The position numbers and the translations under genes are program-made. A DNA stretch of 64,000 bases from Nematostella vectensis (taxonomy: Eukaryota > Cnidaria > Anthozoa > Actiniaria > Edwardsiidae), in contig NC_064043.1 in assembly GCF_932526225.1 (NCBI RefSeq), positions 15,684,085 through 15,748,084 of the forward strand, in the 5' to 3' direction. This document shows positions 34,101 through 45,300 of the stretch, piece by piece. Below the pieces are notes generated by a model that saw nothing but the letters and a program-made list of their open reading frames with translations, made no database searches and was not told where the DNA came from. The stretch's first letter is position 1. Each line of letters starts with the position of its first letter.

Positions 34101-35139
34101 GTGGTGGGGGGGGTTTGGGGCGTGGGGGTGTGGGATGGGGTACGTCTTGGGATCACAGATTGTGATACAGCACTTTCCCCGTATGGTACATAACTTTTTG
34201 GTTTGGATCGGGTATTAGTACCAAGACGTAGGGGCCTAAAGTCGTGTGGTAGTGAGGTGGGTGTAATCGTATGGTATGGTGATGTTGGAGGGTGATGGTG
34301 AGGGATGGCTAGTAAGGTAATGTGGAGTGGAGATGGTAGTAATGTAATTACGGTGGGGAGGTGGATAGGTTAGACTAGTAGGTGGTGGAGGGTGGTAGAA
34401 AGATAAAGTGGGACTATAGAATAGGTTGTGGTAGTGTGTGGTGGGTAGGTGAAAAAGAAAAAATTAGTAATAATATGGTGTGGTATGGAGATGGCTAATG
34501 GCTGTGTTGGTGGGGGGGAAAATTGGTACGGTGTATAGGTAAGAGTGGTGGTGAGGGAGATGTGGAGTAGATGTAGTTGTGGGAACTACTAGGTATGAAA
34601 TAGTATATCATGACCTATGACAATATAGAGTATGAATCTAATGCCTAAATGATGTAAAAAATGAACAGGAAATATGTCCAAAAGGTGTCGAAAAATCCAC
34701 CAAAAATCCTCCGCACCACCGCCATTTTAAAACACATAGACCCATCACGCTGAGTTGTGGGCCTTATCTGCTCCACATCCCCCTCGCCGCCGCTCTCGCC
34801 TATACTCCGTGCCGGTTTTTTCCCACCAACACAGCCATTAGCCATCTCCACACCACACCATATTATTATTATTTTTTCTTTTTCGCCTGCCCACCACACA
34901 CTACCACAACCTATTCTATAGTCCCACTTTATCTTTTCACCACCCTCCACCACCTACTAGTCGAACCAATCCACTATTTCACCGTAATTACATTCTACCA
35001 TCTCCACTCTACACTATCTTACTAGCCATCCTTCACCATCACCCTCCAACATCACCATACCATATGATCACACCAACCTCACTACCACACCACTTTAGGC
35101 CCCTACGTCTTGGTACGAATACCCGATCCAAATCAAAAA
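31114..35139. mobile_element. 4.0 kb palindromic C-poor element between the duplicated segments
   Basis: The left end TTTTGATTTGGATCGGGTAT and onward to about 31550 is the near-exact reverse complement of about 34700-35139, so the arms are ~440 bp. Between them, the GATCGGGTATTCGTACCAAG block recurs in direct orientation near 32017, 32165, 32681 and 34205. The plus strand from 31600 to 34560 is extremely rich in G and T and nearly free of C; some 60-base lines (33361, 34021) contain none. No coding exon is recognised. The ends coincide exactly with both edges of the segmental duplication. It could be a fold-back transposon or an expanded satellite. Confidence 0.75.
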
Positions 35140-35539
35140 GCTATACGGTCAATGAGCCGGTCGGTTCAAATTACTCATTGACAGAGCTTGGGCTTTCACG
35201 ATGGTACAGTAATTCCCTTGCTAGGAAATCTTTATCCATCTTTTGTTTAATGTTCCAACTTTACTGGGGAGCAGCTATCCAGTGTAGGAGAATATAGTGC
35301 AGGATATAGAAAGGGGGATATAGTTTAGAGTAGAAGGATGTAACAGGGATGCTTAACTTTATGACTCATTTTGTAAAATACACTAAATGTGTAGAGTAAG
35401 AAAGGTGATAAGTGAGATAGGGGTAGGGGTAGAGTTTAATCTAAGGGGTGCCAGTAGCAGAAAACCAGCCTGAGCAGATAAAATCAAAGCAAAATTAGTT
35501 CAGATACAAGAATGAGCAAGAATAATGTTTTTCCTTCAG

Positions 35540-35838
35540 GCTCCCAAGATGGGAAAGTGCACTTTTGGGCATCCGACAGCGGCCATAAGATATCTACACT
35601 AGAAGGGAACCACCCTGGTTCTACATGGTGTGTCAAGTTCAACCCCAAGTTCATGATGCTTGCAAGTGCATGTACTAACATGGTGAGTAGCATTTACAGC
35701 CTCCACTGTCCCCCTCTCCCACAAACACCATGGCCCAACCCAATACTCTGCAGTATTCTAGTAGTCTAACACTTTCTATCTTTCCCTTAAGCATTTTGGC
35801 TACCAAATCTTGAAGATCTACCAGAGGCAAACAGATAG
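35540..35838 (+). pseudogene. WDR82 exons 8-9 fragment with broken acceptor
   Basis: Corresponds to WDR82 exons 8 (35540-35682) and 9 (ending 35838). Exons 1-7 and the promoter are absent from copy 2. The exon 9 acceptor CCCTTAG|GCA of copy 1 is CCCTTAAGCA here, so the nearest AG is one base later. Splicing there would change frame and replace the conserved AFWLPNLED ending. This fragment is best read as a truncated, non-functional piece made by the duplication breakpoint. Confidence 0.9.
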
Positions 35839-35939
35839 TTAAAAAGATGTCAGCCCAAGATTATTGAAATCTTCATTTCCTTATTATATTATACTGGTGT
35901 TGTCCCTCTGTGAGGACACTGCATGACAGCCTTCTAAAC

Positions 35940-36173
35940 CACACGACATGCTTTCAATACAAGACAGTTTTTACAATGACGTCCTTTCAATACAAGACAG
36001 CTTTTACAATGACGTCCTTTCAATACAAGACAGCTTTTACAATGACGTCCTTTCAATACAAGACAGCTTTTACAATGACGCCATTTCAATACAAGACAGC
36101 TTTTACAATGACATCCTTTCAATACCAGACAGCTTTTACAATGACGTCCTTTCAATACAAGACAGCTTTTACA
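35940..36173. repeat. 33 bp minisatellite in WDR82 3' UTR, copy 2
   Basis: About seven copies of the TCCTTTCAATACAAGACAGC unit; copy 1 has about five. Confidence 0.9.
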
Positions 36174-37035
36174 TTTGTAGCTTACAGGGATCTTAAGCAC
36201 TACGAAATAGAAAAAGAGAGAGGGTTAATTTAGTGGGTTAACAATTAAAACCAGTGACAATAGTGCGCTCATGTGTTTACTGGGTTTTTATCTGCAAATG
36301 CTTTTTAACAACCTTTTTTTATGTATTTGATAAAATTTTGTTTTGGAGGTTGTATCTTGTCTTTGTGAACAAATAGCTAAACCCTATCCCCTTAGGACCT
36401 GATAACCTGGCTATATCATACATAGGTACCAGAGTGGCCTGTATATTGTTCTTTATGTTACTGTATACCAAAGCAGTCCTTATTGTAGTCGAATGTAAAT
36501 AAATGACACACTTTTGAAAACCTCTCTTTGTTTATTATTTACAAGAAAAAATCATTATATATAAAGTAAACTCTACATAATGTCCTGCACATCCACAATA
36601 CCAATACAGTCAGTGCACTAATCATTTTTTATACAAACTAGCATCATCTGCAGTGTAAGAAATCACCTCTGACAAAACCTTTGACATACAATAGCTGTAA
36701 ACTTCTACTTTTCAAAACATATACTTTAGTTTTATAAAGATTCAGGTTCCTGTGAGAATTAGGATTGAAAAGGAATAGAAAAATCATTAACTGTTTCCTT
36801 TATTACCTGAACTAACACAGAAACACATAAAACCTATTATAAGTCTCAAATTTTAAAGTCTGCACCAACTTATTATACTCTAATAATTAATGGAGCTGAT
36901 TCAGTTCATTGAGCTTATACTTATACTTATTAACGTTATTTCGTTGTGTAATCTATACTGACACAGAGACACTGCAGTTTTGTCAAGGGTGTTCCTCAAT
37001 GAAAATCACACTAGCGTGCATGAGATTCTTGATTA

Positions 37036-39033
37036 CTATGTACATTCTGTAAATGTTGTCACCATGTTTCCAACTCGTCTTGTTACTGTTCTACAGCTCC
37101 GTCCCCCACCACCTGTAAGATGAATTATTCAAATTAGAAGTGCTAAAATCCACGTTAGACTATTGCTCAAGGACCAAGGCCCCTTAAAAAGTCAGCCTCC
37201 CTAAAAAAATCAGAAGAAAGTCAGTCAAAGGCTGGGTGAGGTGTAGAGCCCCCTCCAAGGTTTTCTCCATTGTGATGAGTACCAGCCCTGTAGCTGGGGG
37301 GGGGGGGGGGGGGGGGGTGTTGTGGTTGCCAAAAAGTGGGGTTTGTCATACTCATATCTGTGCACACCACGGGCCCAAAAATCCTGGCTATGCCACTGAT
37401 AAGCAGGACTCGAATAATTCATAAAGAACGATTTTTTACCTGAACTTGACTGGTGGAACTCAGCATGTCTGGCTGCTCTGTGGAAGTCATGACCATCTTC
37501 GTGAAAGCCACTATTTCTAAAGTTCCCAAAATTACCAAAGAAAGAGTCCCCATGTCCAAATCCACCACCAAAGTCATCATCATCATCATCATTGAAGAAA
37601 TCATCAAATCCACCAAATGAGAATTTAAATGAGTTTCCATTGCCTCCTCTATTGTGGTCTCCATGTCCAAAGTTATTAAAGAAGTCATTGAAGTCAAATC
37701 CCCCGCCGCCGCCGCCAAATCCATTATTTTTTTGTCCCTCCTCTCCAAACTGATCATACTGCCGTCTTTTGTTTTCATCTGATAGTACTTCATACGCTGT
37801 GGAAAAAAGATGGAAATATTTCAATATCTCGTAGAATTTTAAATTTTATTTTTAAAAATAGTCACTTGAGGGGTGGAGTTGACTCAACAATGTTTATAAG
37901 TGGGTAAAATTATTTATTTGATTTTAGTTGTAGGGTTAACTGAATAGTATCAACAGCGCGTTTGAGTTTTGCCTATAACAAAGTATATAATTTTTTTTCT
38001 TTAAAAAATATTAAGTCAGTTCCAGTAATTGAACATTTGATACCAAAACAACTCAAGACCGCTGATCCGGAAATATCGATTTAAATTTCCCTTACCATAA
38101 AAAAATATATATCTCATTTCAGATCGATTTAAGCAAGGTTTAATTATAATATCAAGTGTGAAATTATTGAATGAAATTTCGTAAGGGAATGTTTATTTGC
38201 ACCTGAGCCAACAAACTTCAGCGTCGATGGAAATATTTGCAATACGTAGATGTAAATATCACTGTCGAAACATAGATGACTCATGCTTTAAAATTCACGG
38301 GAGCTAGAAGCCCCAAAAAGTGGAGCTATGAATTATTATCCAAACTCTGCGAGAACGCAACAGAACTCGGGAACAATGAAAAGAAGAGATAAAAAACATT
38401 TAAAACATGTTATAAAGTTCATTTACCCTTCATCCTTCGAAAGTAAACATAATTGTTCAATCTACAATGTTCTGTTGTGACTCATCAGTAAACACTTAAA
38501 TTTTGTACAATTTTATAGTTAGTTTGAAGTAACAGAGTCGGGATTCATTCATAGAGAAACCCTTTTGTTTGGTTCTGATAACGACCTAAAAATCATGACA
38601 ACTAGAACTGTCAATTTGGAACACATGGCCGACAGTAAGCAAATTTAGAAAGATCAAGATATAGCAGGTCGTTTACGGTTCCACAAGAGCTTGTTTCTAT
38701 GGGAAAAGCATATCAAATGACAAGGCTTATAAAGTGTTCTCTAGAGAAATCGGTATAATATGAACAGTGTATAAAACATGAAGCGAAAATTGATTATGAA
38801 ATGTTTACTTCTTACATCAGCCCGGAAACGAAATGCTGCGCCACAATTTTGTACGTACCTTCTGCTACCTCTCTGAATTTCTCTTCGGCTTTTCTAAAAG
38901 CTTTTTTGATTTGCTTGTCGGAAGCATTTCTGGGGACACCCAAAATTTGATAATAATCCTTCGCCATAACGAGGTCTGTCGCTAAAATGCTCAAGGCTGC
39001 GGTCGTCAACACGAGAATTTGCTCGTAATTCAT
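37036..39033 (-). pseudogene. DNAJB9-like gene lacking the HPD motif, copy 2
   Basis: Exons 39033-38859, 37796-37440 and 37112-37036 correspond to those of copy 1 and still join in frame (about 202 residues). Exon 1 carries an exact 42-base deletion that removes 14 residues, from the methionine after KKAFRK through [11 protein letters not shown]. This deletes the HPD tripeptide, which every active J domain needs to stimulate Hsp70 ATPase. The signal peptide, Gly/Phe region and C-terminus survive, with changes such as GLKNN to GQKNN and FNGFF to FNDFF. It is either a decaying duplicate or a protein that can bind clients or IRE1 without activating BiP. Promoter and splice sites look intact, so it could be expressed. 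Confidence 0.85.
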
Positions 39034-40085
39034 GCTTCCACCAAGAAATACTGCAATTTAAGTTTCCCTTCTGTAGTATAATGCTTTTTGCTCTGAACCA
39101 GAGCGTTATATTGAAGGTTTTCCGTGTAGTTGAGGCGTTTCGCGGTAATATGCAGCCGTGTTTTGCACTCTGTCGTGTTGACTTGTCGAGCCTGCAACGA
39201 AGCGCACTCTGATTGGTTGAGAGCACCTTGACATTGGTGAGCGTGAGGGAATGGCACTACTGATGGCGCGAAAAAATGTTTGACATGTGTTGCGTGACAC
39301 GAGAAAATCACGCACTTTTAAGCACCACCAGACCACAGAGCATAGCAAACTCGTTGGAATAATTTTATATGCGTATACTATAGGGTAAATTATTGAAACT
39401 CAGCTCAAAATGCGACACTTTTCGCATGTTCTCTCTTGCACCTATGTCACGCGACAGTCACAGCCAGGCTTATTTCGTGAGGCACGAGATGTCACGATAA
39501 CATCAGTTGCTATTTAGTGCAAATACCAACCGCCCCCACATGACAAAGACCAAAGTCTCGAGCTTCGTTCGTTTACTATGCGCCCTTTACTGACTACGAG
39601 AAGCTCATAGTAAACGAACGAAGCTCGAGACTCTGGTACTCAGGGTAGTAAGAAGTGCTGTTGTTTGGGGTGTTTATATGTATATATTATATATCTGACG
39701 ACGTTTGGCAGAGCTGTAGCTGAATTTAATTTTATAAGTATTTTTTTTTGGGGGGGGGGGGGTACGCTACAGCAGAAACAAAAATATTGGGTGCACAGCC
39801 AGCCCCTTTCATTTCATTCCCCATATTAAAAATATATATATTTGGGGGCGGGTGGAACGTGCTACGGCTGTGTTTGGGGTTTTAGAATTTGTTTGCGGTA
39901 GATATTCCTAATGAAAATCGCCGTCAAAGATGAGACTACTACAGTAGAACCCCGCTAACTTGAACTCTGAAGGGAAGCAAAAATCAGTTCGAGTTAGCGG
40001 GGAATTCGAGATAGCAGAGTATGAATCGATGTGCTTTTACCCATGAATCTTCGGGGTCGTATCCAGAAGTAGCATAAAAACAAAC
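39034..40085. promoter_or_regulatory. Divergent DNAJB9-CRBN intergenic region, copy 2
   Basis: Near-identical to 22091-23144, with the same 27 bp inverted repeat near 39548-39628 and a longer poly-G tract near 39750-39762. Confidence 0.5.
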
Positions 40086-42219
40086 ATGGCGGACGATTCG
40101 TCGAGCGACGACGAACAAGACATCGAGGATGGCTACGATGCGATGCAAGAGATTGAAGAATACCACGGGGAGTCGAGCTCTGAATACTCCGACTCTGGTA
40201 TTGTGTCACAATGGTTTTATTTACAAGGCAGTTTCTTCATTGCTACTTCTATTTAAAGTGACAGGCTAGGCTGAATGTAAAAAAAGTTTTCTGTTTTGCG
40301 TAGTTTAATATATATAAGTACTTACATTCTTCGTGTTAACGTTTTTTTATTACCGCTTATCGGATTTTTATTCAACTCACGTGATCTTAGAACATGCTTT
40401 TACTTATTATAGCTGTCGAAAAATGAGATCATTTCGTAGTATGCAAGTGTTGTGCTCCTCTTCATTTTGCCTGAGATGAAATTAAAAGACTAGTAGACTG
40501 CAGTATGTGTTTTTATGTACGTATTAAGTATAATATAAGTCAATGATATGCCAGTGATTCTCGTTTTGTGTTAGGTTCCTCACACATTGATAATGGAGAC
40601 GGTCCCAGACCACTAAGTATCGCGTTTGACCCATCATTACCAACAAGACATGAGGTAATGTATGGCCCTCGTATTTCTCAGCCTAAATTCACAGTGCCAT
40701 GACACCTGGTCCACATTCATGTGCAAGCCATAGCTAGCTTGATGCAATTGTTTTTAAGTGGCATTCAATTCGGAATGTTCTTCCTATCTCAAGGAGGTTT
40801 TTGGATATCAGACCACACAGGGGTCCAAGGAATCTTGTTTTTGTTACAAAACCTTGTGAGGCAGGAAACATTGTGTAATTTTTTTTTTGGGGGGGTGGGG
40901 TGCATTTTACCCAGCAATAGAACAATAAAAATGTTAATAAGATGTGTTTTTGTAATGTGTTTCAGTTACACCACATCCTTACTTGCTCCATTCACCACAC
41001 ACTTGTATTCATGTATCTATAACATTTATCCAGAGGAAATCTGAATACTGATATTTCTGCACTTGTGTGCAGAAATGAGTCGCTAATAAGTTGTTATCTA
41101 AGATATAATATACATATATGGAGTGAATACGCTGTCTATTATCTAATAGGTAAAAGTTACTCTTACTTCTGAGGGGACTGGAAGCCACTTCCGGTCTCCG
41201 CAACACCTTGGGTCTTAAAATATGAGTTTAAACCAAGTATTCCTCTTTTTCTAAGTACTGTAACCCCCAAAATGGCAGGTGGAATGAGCTTTGCGACCTT
41301 GACCTTGGTCTTTCTGGTGGTGAAAGGGTGTGTCAGGTGTTAAAGTTCTAATTTGTTCTGTTTTTGCATCCAACAGTATCTTGGTGAAGAGATGGACGAG
41401 TTCAGTGGTCGAACTGTTCTGGAACCAAATAATGTATTGCAACTCCCCCTTCTCACACTTCCTGGCCTAATTCTGGTGCCAGGGCAAACTCTACCGCTTC
41501 ACATATTCCAGCCACAGGTGATTTCCTTAAAAGTAAAACATTTTGTTGCATTTTCAATTAGTGCAAAGTGCTCTAATGATGCTACAAAGTATAAGGGATT
41601 TTTGATTGTGACAAGGTTCATGACCAGTAGGATTCTGGGCTCTAATGCCCACTGAAGCATTTCTTTGCCTTGCTGTTTGACTGGTGTAATTTTTGTTAAT
41701 CAGATAGTAGCATTATTTCTATCAAATTCTTATAGGTCTAATTTACAAAACTGTTTCAAGGTAGCCATACAGTAGTAATGGGCATAGCACTATAAAAAGA
41801 TTATTAGACTGTTGCAATGATGAAGAATGTTATTGACAAAGACAGAACATTTGGTCAAGTTAACTCAAGGTACATTTTATTTTATTTTATTGGCTTTTGA
41901 TTATTTTATCTATTGCCCTTCTATATTCCTCATTTATTCCTCCTCCCTATTTATCCCATCCCCTAGCATTGCCAAATAGGTAATAAGATACATCAGAATT
42001 CACAGGGGGGTAGTCAGAGACCTAAATACCAAGGAAACCAAGGCTTGGACAATTTTTAGACATATATTATATGGCAGGTGAATTTGTGAATTCTTGCACT
42101 TAATACATTTCTTACTGTATATAGAATTTCGTCCCAAACAGGTTGGGTGCAAAATGTGTGGGGGGTGGGGCCAGTTAGCTCACCCGTTGCTATGTCCAAC
42201 CCTAATTACCTTTTGTCTG

Positions 42220-42252
<33 letters not shown>

Positions 42253-42317
42253 GGGGTGAAGGGAGGCAGTTAGCTCACCTGTTGCTATGCCTAACCCAAT
42301 AACCTTTTTTCTGGAGT

Positions 42318-42348
<31 letters not shown>

Positions 42349-45300
42349 GTGGCAGTTAGGTTCACCCCTTGCTATGCCTAACCCAATTACCTTTTGTCTG
42401 ATGGTAGATATGGTTCTAACAGGAACCAGCTGTTATCCTCAATTGGGACTACTGTGGAAATATTCTCAATGAAGGAAGAAGTAGAGGCAGGAATAACAAC
42501 AATCAGGATCAAGGCTACAGGAAGACAGCGATTCAGGATTATTGACATCCGGACACAAGTTGATGGGTAACAAACTGTGTTATCAATATTAAGTCAAGAC
42601 ATCACTAATACATCATAAGGAAGAGGACCTGTAGCCATATTATACCAAGAAGGCTCAGTGATTTGTCAGACCATTTTGTTTGTTTAGTATCTTCTTTTCG
42701 CTACTGGTGGCATGGATTTTTTGTGTCACTTGAAAAGAAAAGAAGAAGGATTACCATAGTTTTATTCAGGGGTTGAAAACGGTGATCTGATATATTTAAA
42801 GGTTGCCCAGAAAAGTTTGTTGACTTCACACTGCAAGCGAATCGATTGGTTGCGGTGTTGTTATTGATTATGCACTATTCCCAGATGAAATTCTCAGCAG
42901 TTGTGTAAGAACAAATTGGCTACAGTATAAGATATAGAAATCTCAATTTTTAGTTGGTATCCTTTTAGATTACTTTTTTCACTTTTCTGGCAGTCACCCA
43001 GACACTTTTAACCTGTAAAAATCCAAGGCCCTGAAGCCTATTTATTGTTTTTATTTCTTGCAGAATTCCTCAAGCTACTGTCCAGATTCTACCAGAAATC
43101 ACCCTATCCCCACACCCCGAGGGAGGTTTGCTTTCATGCTATTCCAAGTCTGGTTGCCAAGCAACTTGTGGAGGGTGCTTGCCAAAGTATCACCCGCCAG
43201 GAGGGGGTGTTGGCAAGCCACGCCTTGGTGTCAGCCGCTTCAGAAGAGTATGATAGATGTTAGAATAAGGGGTAGTCTTAATGTGCAATAGTTATTATTT
43301 TTTATGGATTTTGTCTCTATGGTAATCATTGATTGATGGCTTTTGTCTCTATGGTTATTATTGATTGATGGGTTTTGTTTCTATGGTTATTGTTTATTGA
43401 TGGGTTTTGTCTGTATAGTTATTATTGATTGATGTGTTCTGTCTTGATAGGTTTTGTATCTAATGGCTATTATTGATTGCTGGGTTTTGTTTTAGGTCAA
43501 CACAAGTCTGAGTAGCTGGCCAGAATGGGTCTATAGACTTTATAATCCTGTAAGTCATTCTGATATAAGTGGGGTACACATCTTAAACGTGTAGCGCATG
43601 TAGCCAGGATTTATTGAAAGAGAAGGGGAGTCAACGGGTGTGCACGCACCCTCTGCCCATCCCTGGCTAAATGTCCCCTCGCTAGAGGATGCCTGTTACT
43701 TCTGTGTTTTGCTGGGCAAAGAAAAGATGCATCTGCTAACAGGAAAGCTAAAATAATGTGCATTTAAATGGAAAAAGAAATATTATCCAATTGTGCATTT
43801 AAATGGAAAAAGAAATATTATCCACATAATACATGATGCCACATGATGCCCTTTTTGTTTGTTTGTCATGGTGACTTAATGTGATTTCTACAACAAATAC
43901 AAGCCTTGTTGTTTCTATCTTACTTGGCAGTTTAGCTTGATGGATGAAATCAAGAAACTTCTACTGAGCTGGAATGAGTCCATGCGAGTGGACAATCTTC
44001 CTATCTGCCCGACAGGTGAGTTTATTCTCAACACGTCTGCTCTTTCCTGTTGTGTAAAATACAGTTTCTGTTCATAGACAGCTCCAAGGCAGGGTGTTAA
44101 TGATGATTACCCAGATTATTATGCATAGCATGAAATGAGAATATCTTCATGACCTCTATGTACTTTTCAAATCCCCTCTTTTTTGCGACTCAAGATGTCA
44201 CTTCTCTTTCTAAACTGTGTATTCTGCAGAGTTCTCATTTTGGATAGCAGCAAACCTTCCGCTGGACGACAGATTGAGGCTTCAAATACTGACAATAAAC
44301 TGTCCTACCCAGCGACTGCGCAAGGAACTCAGCATTATGCAAAAGGTACTGATTGTCAGGCCTACCTCTGTTCTGATAATGAACCGATGAGAGGCCAGCA
44401 CTATTGACTAGCTATTTATTTTTAGTCACAAATTTGAAATACAGTCTAACCTCTATTAAGCGGCCCTCTATTGAGCGGTCACCCTCTATTCAACGGTCAT
44501 TTACCAAATTCCCGAATTTTCCCCCTTATGTTTACTGTAAATTTGACCTCTATTGAGCGGTCACCTCTATTAAGCGGACACGGTCACCAAAGGAGGGTCC
44601 CAATTGGTTGATTTCATTGTTTTTCACCTCTATTAAACGGTCATCAATATTTGTCAGCATGACAACAGATAGTGCACGTCATATTTCGTAAAATTTTTAA
44701 CTGTCTAATCTAATTACTATGGCTAATCGTCTTGTGAGACTTGTGTGGTCTTGTGCGAATCAGTCGCATCAAATTCCTCGATTACCAATTTCCGCTTTAG
44801 CCAGCTAGAAGAAAAACTGTCACCTTCAAATATGTATTCACAAGGAATCTCGAGTCCATAGCCACCACCTCTGTTCACCCACTTCCCTTTGACTACGACT
44901 TTCTCACAGTTCGTAGGTCTCTTGAGATATTTGGTAACCCACGTTGACATCAGTTTGGGAATATGCCTGATAACTTCGTAATCGTCGACTAGAGTATTCG
45001 GGTGACCGGATCCATCCATCACCGTTTTGTCGGCTTTTTCTCTTACGATTGCAACAGCATTCGGATCCTTTATGTTAGTTGGTTCCCGCATAAGTTTGTA
45101 AACATCTTCTAGTGCTGGTTCCCACTCAGTCATGTATTCATGGTATCCCCGAATGAATGCAACTGGGTCAGATTTGTGAGTTTTTGGGTACGGCAACGCA
45201 CTGCGAGTTTTTGATTCGACTTCCAAAATCGCCCAAACGCTTTATGATGGATATAGACGGAAACGACGCGTGTAACATCAACCTTAACGCACTCACTTAC

